A stretch of DNA of 64,000 nucleotides. Origin: Mycocentrospora acerina. Its lineage: Eukaryota > Ascomycota > Dothideomycetes > Pleosporales. Under the pieces are notes generated by a model. The model had not been told where the DNA came from and ran no database searches. It worked only from the letters and a program-made list of their open reading frames with translations. Every line of letters starts with the position of its first letter. Within the stretch, counting starts at the first letter, position 1. Both the position numbers and the translations under genes were made by a program. Below are positions 21,083-32,613 of the stretch, piece by piece. The stretch spans positions 62,001 to 126,000 of the forward strand of contig JAKUHH010000032.1 in assembly GCA_022701365.1 (NCBI GenBank). Reading direction: 5' to 3'.

Positions 21083-21703
21083 GCATTTTTATTCGACTGA
21101 CAAATTGCAAGGAAGCGCTCAGCGACCATACGTGCGTATGATATAGTAAGCATTTGCCCAGTCAACATACCAAGCAATTAGCGGAATTTTTCCACACAGA
21201 GTTGGTTAACGCTTTCACTTGCTTAGTGTACACATTGCATTCTTAAATTGTAAAACACATAATGGTTTTACGTGATTTAGGATTGGAAAGATACAAAAGG
21301 CAACGTTGTAGGTTAATTACTTACTTATTCTACTTGTCTTAAGCACATACAACGTCGCGATGGTACCTGTGTTGCTTCATTCTGCTTTAGACTGCACAGC
21401 ATTTCCTGAATACCTTCTACTTCATCCGTTAACTCTATGTCCCGATACTTTTATCGCTCCTCAATTAATCCAAGGGGAGGATTGCAGAACTTGTGTGCAT
21501 CGGAATGAGATGCATAAATTGAAATAGTCATATATCGCGCCATCGCCTCAACCCGTATATTCCCTGCTAGTAAGACCAGTCTATATATCTAAGCTACATC
21601 TGGTTCAACTATCATACATGATTAGACCAATCGGTTGTTTACCTGAGATTTAAAATTAGATGATAAATATTACTAAGGGAGGAATATCCAATGCAATATC
21701 TCT

Positions 21704-21711
21704 ATATAAAC
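21704..21711 (+). promoter_or_regulatory. TATA box of the peroxidase gene
   Basis: TATATAAA about 43-50 bp upstream of the ATG at 21754, a typical core-promoter position. Assigned on sequence and distance. Confidence 0.5.
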
Positions 21712-21753
21712 TGATTGTTTGCAATTTCTCTTCACAATACTAGTGAATGCAAA

Positions 21754-22691
21754 ATGAAACTTGTCTCTTCCCTTATATTCTCCTCTGGCATTGCTGTCGC
21801 CGTAGATTTTGGTAACTGGAACCCCCCAATAGACGGGGATGTACGTTCGCCCTGTCCAGTGCTGTGAGTAAACTCGGCTCGCGTATTGGTTTCGTACTAA
21901 AAAAATAGCTAGAAACTCTCTCGCAAATCATGGCATTCTTCCCCACAATGGAAAGAATTACACAACAGAACTTGTCGTCAAACAGCTCCATGAAGCTATC
22001 AATGTTGACACCGCGATTGCAACAGCATTTGCTTTAGGTTGGCTGGATCTCTCTTCGGACCCTGCTAGCGGCACATTCACTCTCGCAGATCTGATGCGCC
22101 ATAATGCTATTGAGCACGATGGCTCACTAAGTCGACTTGACGTTGGCCTGGGTGGTAAAGGCGAGTTCCACCAGGAATCTTTCGAAGAGTATTTATCTAC
22201 ATTCGGAAATGCAACTGATATCACTATTCCAATGGCTGCTAAGGGAAGATGGTGAGTGAATCGGTACTCGTGGTTCAGATGCGTGAAACTAACCATGTAG
22301 GACACGGATGAGGAAGTCCAGAGAGACGAACCCAACATTCAGTCTGAATATGTCATCACAATCCAACTCGTATTTCGAGTCAGCCGTCATCATGACATTG
22401 TTTATGAACGCAACGACTGGAACTGTACCTCTCCAATACATCAAAGTACTCTTTGGTAAGCGTAGAATTATTTTCAGAGATATTAAGAGATGTACTAATC
22501 TGAATCCTGTAAAAGAAGAGGAACGATTTCCGTATAACGAGGGTTGGCGCCCAACGAACATATTGGCGACCTTACAGATAGCAGGCAATATTCTGCAGCT
22601 TGCACTGAACACGGATGACGATTCTCCAGCAAATAGCTATTTTTATACTAACCTTCTTAAAAACCGGAGTGCCAGAGTCCATAGCTTCTAG
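21754..22691 (+). CDS. Secreted heme-thiolate peroxidase (chloroperoxidase/peroxygenase family)
   Basis: Member of the heme-haloperoxidase family, which includes chloroperoxidase and unspecific peroxygenases and uses H2O2 to halogenate or oxygenate organic compounds outside the cell. Four exons (21754-21863, 21913-22251, 22301-22455, 22516-22691) with introns of 49, 49 and 60 nt give 259 aa. An N-terminal hydrophobic leader ends near AVAV. Cys34 in the SPCPVL motif is the expected thiolate ligand; it is followed across intron 1 by NSLANHGILPHNGKN, the family signature. IEHDGSLSR (103-111) supplies the His-Asp pair, and the join over intron 3 restores F-EEERFPYNEGWRP. No stop or frameshift is present, although the gene sits in RIP-like AT-rich DNA. 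Whether it acts as a haloperoxidase or short peroxygenase is not decidable from sequence. Confidence 0.92.
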
Positions 22692-24319
22692 AGCAATTCA
22701 AGAGATGGTCCTCAACTTATAGAAAAAGTTGATGAGAAGCATGTGGGGTCTTTGCTACCTATATGACAAACATTGTGGATAGGATATTGGACCAGGCAAA
22801 CTCAAAAATTTTAAAATTCATCCAAGTTTTTCTGAATTGTCTTTTAGGGCAAGTCTGCTAGGTATCCTTTTAAGGGACATTTCAATTGTGAGATAGGGAC
22901 ATTCAGATCTATTCCTCTCAACAATTCGTTGAGAGTATTAGTTCCAAAGTGTTCATTTGTGCATTGATTTGTGCAAAGGAACGTATCATTGCACAGCCGT
23001 AATCATACCGAAGGGTACATAACGCTAGGCAACTAAGCTGTGGGGGGCGGGTGCACTTACAAACACTGGTGCAGCTGCGAGTATTTATAGTCGCTCTTTT
23101 CTAGAAAACAAATTAAGGCCTATTCCTCTAAACCTTTAAAGGAAGGTTGGTATTAGTGAGAAATTACTAACACGATTGGTATGGATAAACTTTTACTCGC
23201 TGCCCGCCCCCATGTTAGGTTCACCTGATCTCTAGCTAACGCTGTTCAACCAAGCTCAATCTCGCGACCAAATCCGCTTATCATTAAATGGTATGGGTCT
23301 CAAATCGTGAATTTAAATCAGCAAAATTCATCCAAAATCCTTATTCTGAACTCCTTAACCTGCTGCTGAGGATAAAGCCTTACTATGTTATGCTGGACAT
23401 TCAAGGAGGATAAGTGATTTCCAAGGCGCATGTCTTGGATTTAAATAGAAAAAGCGATGTTCTTATTATTACGCATTTGAAATGCGTTAAATACTCACAA
23501 ATTAAGTATTAAAAATTCTGCTCTAGATTTTGCATCAGCAGCTAATATCCCAGGATCTGCAAGGAGTGCTGGAATATACTCTATATTAATTAAGATATTT
23601 ACTTTAACATATCTTTCAATTATGTCCTGATTAACATTGTGAAGGCTTTGTAGTTACTTCGGTATATTCGAACATGCAATTCAAATGAGAGGCAGATACA
23701 GACGCTCGAGAGCATCGAAAGGTTGCAGAAAGAGCGAGGTCTAGCTTCTACTACAGGAAGTGAGTTGAAATAGGCTTGATGAAATTCTTTAGAAAACGAT
23801 TAACGTCTAAGTGAGTTGCTATCGTGAGTGGCTGCTTAGTTAGAGTGTCTATGGACATGACTAAATATATCCTTATCTTGTAGGATGATCTGGAACATCA
23901 TCTTGCAGTACTTCAAATTTAGCCTAATAAGCTGAATCATTTATATTAGCTTTAACAGTGTATATAAGGGATTTAACAAGGTAGTTTATATTATTTTAAA
24001 TCTATCTTTTGTTCTACAAAAATGATTGTCTTTTTAGTAAGAGCAACTAACACAATCTACAGGCAAAAAGAAAACTATAAAGATTGTCTTTAAAAAATTT
24101 AAATCTTTGCTAATAATTATTTGCATCTTAATATATATGTAGAGTAATAAATATTTAGCTAGCAAATTATAATCGTTATTCTAAAGGCTTTAGAATCTTT
24201 TTTTATCTTAGAATGTTAAAAACTTTGTAAACTAATATAATAGACTAATAATTTAACATAGCAGAATCTTAACATTTTAAGTGTTCTTTAATTTATAATT
24301 CTTATCTTTAAAACTTAAC
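22692..24319. other. AT-rich block downstream of the peroxidase
   Basis: About 1.6 kb of AT-rich DNA between the peroxidase and the Fot1-like element. I found no frame, terminal repeat or RNA gene. Confidence 0.55.
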
Positions 24320-24321
24320 TA

Positions 24322-26187
24322 ACGTACCTTACAGGCGAACAGCGCACACAGGCAAGCAGCGCACTTTTGCTAAGACTACAACAACTTTTACATTACATAC
24401 TAATGCCTCCCTAACAGCAACAGTTTAATATGTTAAATAAGGCGCAAATACAGCTTGCGCTTTAGGCTCTTAAAAAAGACATAAATCTCTCTGTTTAACG
24501 TGTTGCTGCTATCTATATAGTTGCTAAATCTACACTACACTAACAACGCGCTAGACAACCTTTACATACTAATTTTATAGCTAACTTATAAAAGTTAGAC
24601 CTTAATAAGGAGCAGGTAATTGTTAATTACATACTTAAGCTAGTTGTGTAAGGATTTCCCCCTTACCTAGCAGATGTAGCTGCTATAGCTAATTCTCTGC
24701 GCGTTAAGCGCAGAATAGGCTATGTTAGCCTAAACTAGCCTAGTATATTTATTAAACGTTAACTAGAGCTTATAGTAAAGTTTAATTATAAGTATAACTA
24801 TAAGAGAGCCCTCTGCAAGGATACTAGAGTTATTTAAAGCTAGTTTAGCTTAGTAACTAATATTAAAGCTAAGTATAGTATCTAAGATAATAACATGTAT
24901 AACTTTAACAAGACAGGCTTTATAATAGGCTAGATATCCTTAGGAGCAGTTGTTACAGCTTTAGAGAGATAAGGACAGCTAAAGGCAATCTAGCTAGGTA
25001 ACTAAGAGTAGATAATAGTTATATAAGGCATTAATGCTACAGGATAGGCTATTCTGCCCTTTATTATCTTCTAGGCCTGTAATTACTTATCTAACTAGTA
25101 CTAGGAAGAAGATCTGCCCTTAGACTAGGTTATTGCAGTCTCTAATAATAGCTAGACTACTAATAAGCTTAGTCTAGAGTAGTTAAAGCACTTTAATGTG
25201 CATATAAAGGAGCGTACTATTAGGACTTACTATCTGCTAGTTATTAATAGTTATAAAAGCTATAATTCTCTAGAATTCTAGTAATACTGCAAAGATAGCA
25301 AGATTATTACTTTATGCATGCCTCTACACTTGTTGCACCTCTTACAGCTACTTAATATAGGTTATTTTGCCCTTTTAAAGAAGTTATATAGGCGCTAAGC
25401 TAAAAAGCTTATTTATAACTAGATTAACTATATTATAAAGACAGAGTTCCTACTATGCTTTAAAGCAGCCTATAATAATATAATAACTCCTAGTAATGTC
25501 TAAAGAGGGTTCTAAGGCGCTAGACTAGTTCTGTTTAACCTATAATAGGTTATAATAGCCCTTAATATAAAGCTGCGCACTCTATTACTACTATTCCTTC
25601 TTAATAATAAGCTATAGCAGTTATAAACCCCTAGCAATACCCTAGAACTTAGATTGCAATTAACACTTATAAAGACAAAGATTTAGAGGCATATAAATAG
25701 CTTACTAACCTCTTTAGTTAAAGCATTTAAGAAGGTCTTAAAGGGGGCAGCTATTATTGTGCATAAGCTAGTATTAGCTTAGCAGGAAATTGCTAAGCTT
25801 TAAGCAGCTAATAAGGCTGCTATGCAATGTAGATTACACAAAAGAAAGTAAGTTAAAGCAGAAGAGACCTTAACAGTTAAAGATAGGCAGCAACTAACTA
25901 CTCTAAAGGAGTTTAAGGCGCGCAGTAACAGGAAGAAGGTAAAAAAGCAAGTGCGCGCTATTAGGGCTAAGCTAACCTAAAGGCGCTGTAGATAGTGCAA
26001 CAAGACTAGACATAACACTTAAACGTGTAAGAATAATATAGAAGTAGTCTCTAAATAATAATATACGCTATCCTGTACCTTGCAAGGCTAGAGTGTAGTG
26101 TTTTAGGCTATAATAGGGCAGGTTTTAATGTGGTCTTAGCAAAAGTGCGCTGCTCGCCTGTGTGCGCTGTTCGCCTGTGAGGTACGT
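24322..26187 (+). mobile_element. Complete Fot1-like DNA transposon, RIP-degraded
   Basis: A 1866-bp element with 55-bp terminal inverted repeats (24322-24376 and 26133-26187) starting ACGTACCT and ending inward in GCGCACTTTTGCTAAGAC. They differ only at two C/T-type positions. TA target duplications lie at 24320-24321 and 26188-26189. Length, TIR and target site match the Fot1 branch of the pogo group. A relic transposase on the plus strand fills the interior. The GC-rich termini stand out sharply from the AT-rich interior. Confidence 0.95.
24403..26085 (+). pseudogene. Fot1-type transposase relic with mutated catalytic triad
   Basis: A single reading frame runs through the element with many TAG/TAA codons but no frameshift that I could find. 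It keeps the N-terminal helix-turn-helix (SLRVKRRIG, then N-stop-PSIFIKR where the family has a W before A/S-FVKR) and the DDE core. The first catalytic site, DETGF in the family, reads NKTGF (codon AAC at 24907-24909). The second, a D-G-H-E/D-S-H motif, reads NSYKSY (AAT at 25246-25248). The third, LLQPLDVG, reads LLQLLNIG (AAT at 25354-25356). Second-to-third spacing is 36 codons, fitting DD35D. Thus all three Asp are now Asn. The product cannot be functional. The stops sit where Trp and Gln are expected. Confidence 0.92.
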
Positions 26188-26280
26188 TAAAACTAGTTAA
26201 AACATTTCACTAATGTATTTTAGGAGAGAAAAATCTCTTATAAAAAAACTTTAAATGTCTTTTACTATACCTAATAGCTA

Positions 26281-26285
26281 TTCCT
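26281..26285. repeat. Target site duplication, left copy
   Basis: TTCCT immediately before the solo LTR; the identical pentamer follows it at 26571-26575. Confidence 0.85.
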
Positions 26286-26570
26286 TGTAACGTTTACAAC
26301 ATTACATCCTAGCTTACCCCTAAGTAAACTAACACCTATCTGAAGGCCACCTGCTACGTACCTATCCTAGATAGTAATCCCTAGGAAAAGAGGTATATAA
26401 GGGTGCATGATATAGACCTTTTTAGAAGTAGTTTTTCTGTATCCTTTTGTACAAGACCTATATGTAGAGAGAATAGTATCTTTAGTTTACTAGTCTTAGC
26501 ACTCCTATATGCTTTGCAGTAGACATTCAGACCCTATTCAGATCACTCTCTTCTTACCTGCGTTGTTACA
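26286..26570 (+). mobile_element. Solo LTR of a retrotransposon
   Basis: A 285-bp element starting TGTAACG and ending GTTGTTACA, the usual TG..CA inverted ends of an LTR, flanked by the perfect 5-bp duplication TTCCT. Internally it has a TATATAAGG promoter-like motif (about 26394) and a TTTTGTACAAGACCTA segment shared with the degraded copy at 8282-8524. No internal retroelement genes adjoin it, so it probably arose by LTR-LTR recombination. The parent superfamily is not determinable from the LTR alone. Confidence 0.9.
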
Positions 26571-26575
26571 TTCCT
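26571..26575. repeat. Target site duplication, right copy
   Basis: TTCCT directly after the LTR, identical to 26281-26285. Confidence 0.85.
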
Positions 26576-26959
26576 AGTAAGTTAAATGTTGCAGAGAAGT
26601 TTATAAAAGGAATCTGATTAGGTGCTAAATGAAGAAAAATGCAAAATTAATTTATTAGAATTTAGGAATAATAGATACTAAATTTATTAAGTTAATATAG
26701 TTATGACTAGGAAAACCTATAGAAAGAACTTAGATGTAAGAAATTAAGGTAACAAGTCATGTTCTGATTTGTAGTGTGACCTATCAGATAGTCAAGATTC
26801 TCAAGAGCTCAACCAGGTACCTGAGCTGGGAAGAGGTGTAAAATCTGGGCAATTTGACTGAGACGCTTAGCGATTTAATCTTATGATGGTGAGGCTCTTG
26901 ATAGAATTATTGCGAGCGAACAGGTTTCGAATGTCCAGGCGGCCCACCCTTGCTAAGGA

Positions 26960-27048
26960 TACTACGCAATAACCTAAATTATACCAAAAGATAAGCGCAA
27001 CAACTTTTAAGCAAGGATTCCCTATGTAGTATAATATGAATAGTGCTA
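26960..27048 (+). repeat. Dispersed repeat, copy B
   Basis: Partner of 20584-20672, same orientation, 6.3 kb away, similar over about 89 bp with mainly transition differences. Neither copy shows coding potential. Confidence 0.75.
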
Positions 27049-29482
27049 GAAGAAGTGTTAGGTGCTAGTTGCTATAAGCGAGTTAGTTATATAGCAGAGC
27101 AAATGCTCTTTGTCACCAGGATGTCAGAAAATATGCAATTTACAATACAAAATAGGCCGAGTGAGGAAAGATGAAACAAGCAAATTAATTTATTGCTGTA
27201 AAATTGTGTTTAAATTAACTTTTTCAAAGGCTAAAAAATATTTATTAAAAAGGCTGGAGAAAAAGCATAAACTGTGCACGACGAGACCAGTGAGCACGGG
27301 GATTAGGTTCAATAAATAAAATATGGCCCAACCTTCTGGGCAATATTTACGAGAAAGTAACAAGGAATACTCTTATAGGTACTCCTGTGTCAGGAGACAG
27401 TTCTATTCCTTTCTATTATGCAATTTAAAGGGGTTAGGTTTATGTATCAGCTGATCCACTATCAGATAGAGTAGCACATGTCCTTACACATGCGTAGAAT
27501 CTAGATTACATAGTTCAAACAGCAGGTCATTTTGTAAAGAAGGTCAAACGAATAACTCTGTGCGTTAAAACTTGCTCTCTTCTTTAACGCATATGCCTGC
27601 CAAAAGAAATACGGTTACAAATTCGAGCAGGGGTAACTAAATAAAGCAATTAAGGCGAAGATCTTCGAATTATGTCTGCAGCGCTGATTTTCTGAGAAGG
27701 TACCGGCGGAGCTGCAAAGCCAGTTTAACAGGAATTGTCCACAGCTTGTGTGTGCCAGAGAGACCCTTTTAGTTCAGCTTCATTTTTAGTAACCAATGTC
27801 TATTGTTGTGTGTCTTATTAACCTAATTTAGTTCTTTTTTTGTGATCAACTTTAAAGACAAATGTATTAATTTTCTTGAGATATTACTTATAAAGTAAAA
27901 CTTAAAATCTTATTAAATAGTAATTAAAGTTAATTTTCTTAGTCTTAAAGTTTTAAAAAAAATTGTTGCAGCTTAATAAGTTCTATATATAAGTTTTAAA
28001 AGGTTAACATTTTAGAAGGCTACCTTAGATCTTAAAAATAAATATTCTATGTTAAAGTTAGTAATTTAAGTGCAATATAATCCTTTTACAAAATATAAAG
28101 CAATCTAAAAATATTACTTTTAAGGCCTAATTATTTTATTTTTACTTTCTTAAAAGTCACATCTTTTATACCATTTGCGATTTATTATTTCTATTATAAC
28201 ATAAACTATTGCAATTCACTTTAGTTAAGTATAAATAAAATAAACTAGAAGAGACCTATTCTATAAAATATCACATTAACTATACTAGACGTGTCTAGAT
28301 TAATAAGTTTTAGAAATTAGGTGAGGTTTGCTAGATAAAAGCTCCTCGAATTTTTTCTCTACGTAGCTCCTTGCTTTTTGCTAAAATTTCATGATGTTAG
28401 CAGTAACTTTTTAAATAACAGCAGCAAATAATTAACGCTACTTATTGCTAAGTAGCAAAAGACTATTTCATATATAGCGGCTCTAGCTAGTAGATTTATA
28501 TTCTTAGTGTAGTGCTTGTTTTAATCAAACTGTTTATTTGGAACTTAGAGAGTAGAGTAACAAGATGCATTTTGACAGTGCAAGTATTTCTTGAAATAAT
28601 GCTTCACTTAAAAAAAGAAAGTGTAGTTTGGTTATAGCTAATAGTAAGTATTAACAAAGCTGCTATTATCTTTTAATAAACATTGTGTATGTTTTGTATG
28701 TGTTGAAAATTATTCACTTGTTGCCTTTCTTGATTTGTGTTCCTTTGCCTTAATTTGTCGCTCTATTTTGCAGAATTCTTGTGACAGCGAACGAATGACA
28801 CCTTGCCAATTGAAAGAGACTTCTTAGATGACCAAATATGTTATAAATAGAGCACAAAAGACGTATTAGTTATACATTGAGATTGCAATTGAGTTTTCAA
28901 CATGTGAATTTGTTTGTGTTGTGAATTAAAATGAAGTAACGATACCTTACTGTGTAGCAATACCCCTGACGTTCTGAATGCTACGTTTTTGCAGTACTAG
29001 ATTTACAGGCAAATTGGCTGCAGATGAAATGCGCAAATGTTGTGTATCAACGTAATTTTAGTTCTTCCGATAGGCTCTAAGGAAGAGGCTTGCTTCTACG
29101 CTTACAGCAGTTTCAGGCAAAGCTGCGGTAGTTGTGCCGCTAAAATTAAAGCGGCTACTAACTGTGAGTTAAAAAAAAAGTTCAACACATAAAAGACACA
29201 ATAAATGAAGGATTTTTACTGTTTGGCTAAAGGTTATGTCTGGCTTTTACAAGCAATATACACTTTTCTAGATACCAGGTGCTATAAAATGACAGATGAA
29301 GTTCACATTCACCATAGAATAACTTTGACTAATATCTTACATGATAACCTTATATTGTTCTATTACATAGGCTCGCTTTGAGCTAGATCAGTTGTCTCGA
29401 TAAGCTGCCTAATTGATATATACTGTAGTTGTCAGGACACAGCTTTTTTGCGCTGTGCCATGCAAGCCAAAATGGTGCTATA

Positions 29483-29500
29483 ATCTATCATATGATAGAT
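29483..29500. repeat. 18-bp perfect palindrome
   Basis: ATCTATCATATGATAGAT reads identically on both strands. It is in AT-rich DNA without an adjacent gene; possibly chance or a remnant of a palindromic repeat. Confidence 0.5.
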
Positions 29501-30181
29501 CATGAGATATAACAGTACATATCTTCCGTATATACAAGCAAATCAGGTTATGCTACTTGTTAAGGCGGTAATTCAAAGCTTAGGTTATATAACCTAGTCA
29601 CCAATTATCTTCTCTAATCATTGGTGTTTGTTTAGAATTGTCTGCAAAGCTTATTAAGATTGACATAAGATGTCGCAGTTACAAAGTTGAAAAAATAGCC
29701 TCCATCCTAGCAAATAGTACTGGACTTAAAAACGTACAGTTAGAAGTACATACATAACCTGTGTTTAATCGAAAGTGAAGTTAGAAGGAAGCGTAAGAGA
29801 TTGAATATCTTGCCTACATAGATCAAAAACAGAAGCGGCAGAATACTACCGGGATTATAAAGCAAGAGTTTTCAGATTTGATTTCTAACCTGCTTGATTA
29901 TAGTAGTACTCAGCTGCGTGCCGATTAAATTAAGTTAACAGAATTTTCACATGATATCACATTAGCCAACAAACACTTCGGACGCTCAGCCATATGCCTC
30001 GTAGTTCAGTGTGGAGCTTAACAAGTAGATATACGAGCTCCTCTTTAGCGTCTAAAATGCTCCGGATACTACATAGGATAGAGCAATCTTACTGTTCGAT
30101 CTCACATTTGTTTAAGAAAAATTAATTGCAACCTAAAATAGATAGTCGAAATAACTCTATAGTATCATTTTCACTCCTTCC

Positions 30182-31480
30182 TCACGCAGTCTCACGTTTA
30201 ACTTCCCATTGCACGTCCTTCCGGATGAATAACTCTTGAGTACTTAGCTGACTTCTCCTGTCAGATTCCTGAGTATTTCTACGCTCGAACTCTATACTAT
30301 TGTCCCTTGCACCTGGACCACCTTTGATTGTGGACAACCCTTTGTAGAGCCTAAACGACACATCATCATTCGTTTTCTTTCGCATTCTTGATGTTCCGTT
30401 ATGGTTCTGATTGATTGGAGACATCTCATAGCTTTCACTGTGAGTTACCTGCACTGTACTGTTGTAGTGTAGGCCAGACCGGTCTCCGTACCTACCAGAG
30501 CCAGAGGCGTATCCAAAGCCTGCTTTCACACCACTACCAGTGTCAAAGCTTTGTATGAAAGACTTGAGACACGGAATAGATCCGGTTATCAGCGAGAAGC
30601 AAAGCTGTGACTGTTGGAATACCAACGGAATTGTTCGCGCGGTACCAGGATTTCCGCTGTGTAGCGAGTTTTTCCAGGTTTTAAGAGAAAAGGCGGCCAG
30701 TACAAGAAGAGGCAGCCGTAATGCGAAGATTACCAGCACTTGCAGCTTAAAGAAGATGTTCATCTGCAGGCTTCGACAAAGATATGCAGGGACGAATGCC
30801 AGAACAAGGTCGGTCATCGCATCTGTAACGACAACGAGTAGATAACGCTTCTCAATGCCAGGGCATATTTGCGAAGGGGTCTTTGGTGATATGCTTTCGG
30901 CTGAGCAACCAGCTGATACGAGCACTGCAGATGCTATGGTCCAGGTAAGGATGACACCAGTGATGACGTTACATATCCTCCATGCATTCTTCATATCACG
31001 TATAAAGAGTCGCCGCACCAGCAGGATAGTGGCCATTTTAGATAAACCGAGAGAAACGTAGGTGGTGATCTGATTACTGAAAAGTGTCTGCCTTCACGTT
31101 AGTCTGAATCGTCTGAATCAACAGTATGACAATACCGAGGCCATTCGCGAATACTGGTCATCGTTGATAGTATCGAACGATTTAGCTAACCCAGCAGACA
31201 GAGACATGAGCAAAAGGGCAAACTGAACGATACTGGTAACCTACTCTTGTCAGTTCAGCAAAATTGACAGCCAGTTGGATTATGCGGTAGATATCAGTAC
31301 CTGTGCAGCTAACATGGTCCCATCATCTAATCCCAACATATGCCATCTGATGAATATTCGAGTGAGAAATGTAAGACTGGAGTAGGTGACGCCTAGGAAG
31401 GCCACAATATACAAAGCCCCGCTATGGTCAACAGGCGTGAGGCTAGCCCAGCGGTGACCGTTCTGTGGCGGGATAGTCAT
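30182..31480 (-). CDS. Fungal rhodopsin-like integral membrane protein (second copy)
   Basis: Second member of the fungal rhodopsin-like/Pth11-related family in the window. Exons are 31301-31480 (60 codons), 31136-31240 (35 codons) and 30182-31087 (301 codons plus stop), with phase-0 introns of 60 and 48 nt, giving 396 aa. Exon 1 carries the first helix and a LGLDDGTMLAAQ loop. Exon 3 begins with TLFSNQITTYVSLGLSK and continues through several hydrophobic spans including VVTDAMTDLVLAFVPAYL. The C-terminal ~130 residues are polar, rich in Ser, Arg and Gly, and presumably cytosolic. It is divergent from the permease over 1.1 kb. It differs clearly from the copy at 17.3-18.5 kb, lacking its CRPF loop, so it is not a recent duplicate. 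Function unknown. Confidence 0.85.
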
Positions 31481-32613
31481 CTTGAAGTTAATAAATCACT
31501 ACTGTCATCAGGCCGTTGTGCAAGAGGTGAATGAGAGTAACATAAATTCGGGGTCTGGCAACGACTAGCTACCATAACCGCCATGTTCCGGTGGACTGAA
31601 GGACATCTGCGCGTCTGAACCCTTGTACTGGCAGGCAAGGCTGAAATGCTTCAGCATACGATTCGCATTCGCGTTTTTGTTATCTTACAGATATTTGGGC
31701 TAGCAAAGAGGCGTCCAGAGCGTTCGGGTGGGACGATAAAGTAGTGACCTGATATTTCGCCGACTGAACAACCCTTCTCAACAAGGATTTCTTGGTGCAT
31801 TTTGCTGCAAGCGACGCGGCTTGAGAACCAAGGAGGACGCGTCGGCTCAAGTGCTATTTTCCCCGCCGGGACGCTAGCGTCCTCAGCCCACCCGTCCCCT
31901 GTATTAACGGCCCTTCCACCTTGCCGCAGCGCCGCCGTTCATTCCGCCTGACACTCAAGCAATAACAAGCATATGCCGGACAAAATCCTTCAGAATCTGC
32001 TGGGATCCTGATTCGTGACCATTTTTACCGTTCACACTGTAAAACACCGAAAATCGCTCATTCCGCCATCTGTGCCACATTGGTGCATGACGAACGCACG
32101 AATCACCATCATTTGGATCCAACATCTCGTTCGCCAGAATTTCGCAGAAATTGTGCCTGTTTGCGCACAACGCAAGAGCACAGATTCTCCGCATGTTTCA
32201 CAGTGGCCATTTCGGAGAGCTTAGGTTAATATTGAAGGAAGCCTTCTGTTTATAATTCATTCTATACAATGCTCATTTGATATCAAGAAAGCCTTGCCGC
32301 TGTCGCTGTTATTCTAGATTCAGTTATTTTTCTTGACCCACATCCAGAGTTGCAGGATGTAGATTTGGCCAATGGAGCTTAGATCGCAAATACGAGGTTG
32401 CGTATGAGCATGAAACTACTCTCATGTACATGGTTGAAAAGAACTAGCTCCTGTGAGGGGATATCTGTGCCGTTTCTCAGTTTTTCCCGTAATGACTGTA
32501 ATGAAAGACGTTGCTCCGCCCTCTTAGATTTGGGATTGCACTTTCCAAATTGCTTCTTTCTTTCAAATTCTTGTTCAATCTGTTTTATTTGTTTAGTCAA
32601 AAAGTCGAATGCC
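31481..32613. promoter_or_regulatory. Divergent intergenic region, rhodopsin-like gene / permease
   Basis: About 1.1 kb that should contain both promoters. GC content is visibly higher around 31.8-31.95 kb than in the AT-rich blocks. Short frames (31955-32224, both strands; minus 32379-32615) have no motif. I identify no specific site. Confidence 0.4.

Larger units (their letters stand above)
18503..21753. other. AT-rich block without recognisable genes
   Basis: About 3.2 kb that becomes strongly AT-rich after 19.5 kb. A 74-aa frame at plus 18881-19105 has no motif. It holds one copy of a short dispersed repeat (20584-20672) and a perfect hairpin (21061-21082), listed separately. Around 19770-19880 there is weak similarity to 29440-29560, possibly another old dispersed repeat. 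Confidence 0.55.
26576..30181. other. AT-rich block without recognisable genes
   Basis: About 3.6 kb, strongly AT-rich between 27.8 and 28.7 kb. It holds the second copy of the dispersed repeat (26960-27048) and an 18-bp palindrome (29483-29500). The 69-aa frame at plus 27110-27319 is Lys-rich with no motif and is probably chance. No terminal repeats or transposase traces were found. Confidence 0.55.

Noticed and set aside
26900..26960. tRNA-like GGTTTCGAAT motif
   Set aside because: It resembles a B box, but no acceptor stem, anticodon arm or A box could be folded around it.
27110..27319. 69-aa Lys-rich frame
   Set aside because: AAA-rich composition explains it; no motif, and surrounding DNA is repeat-derived.
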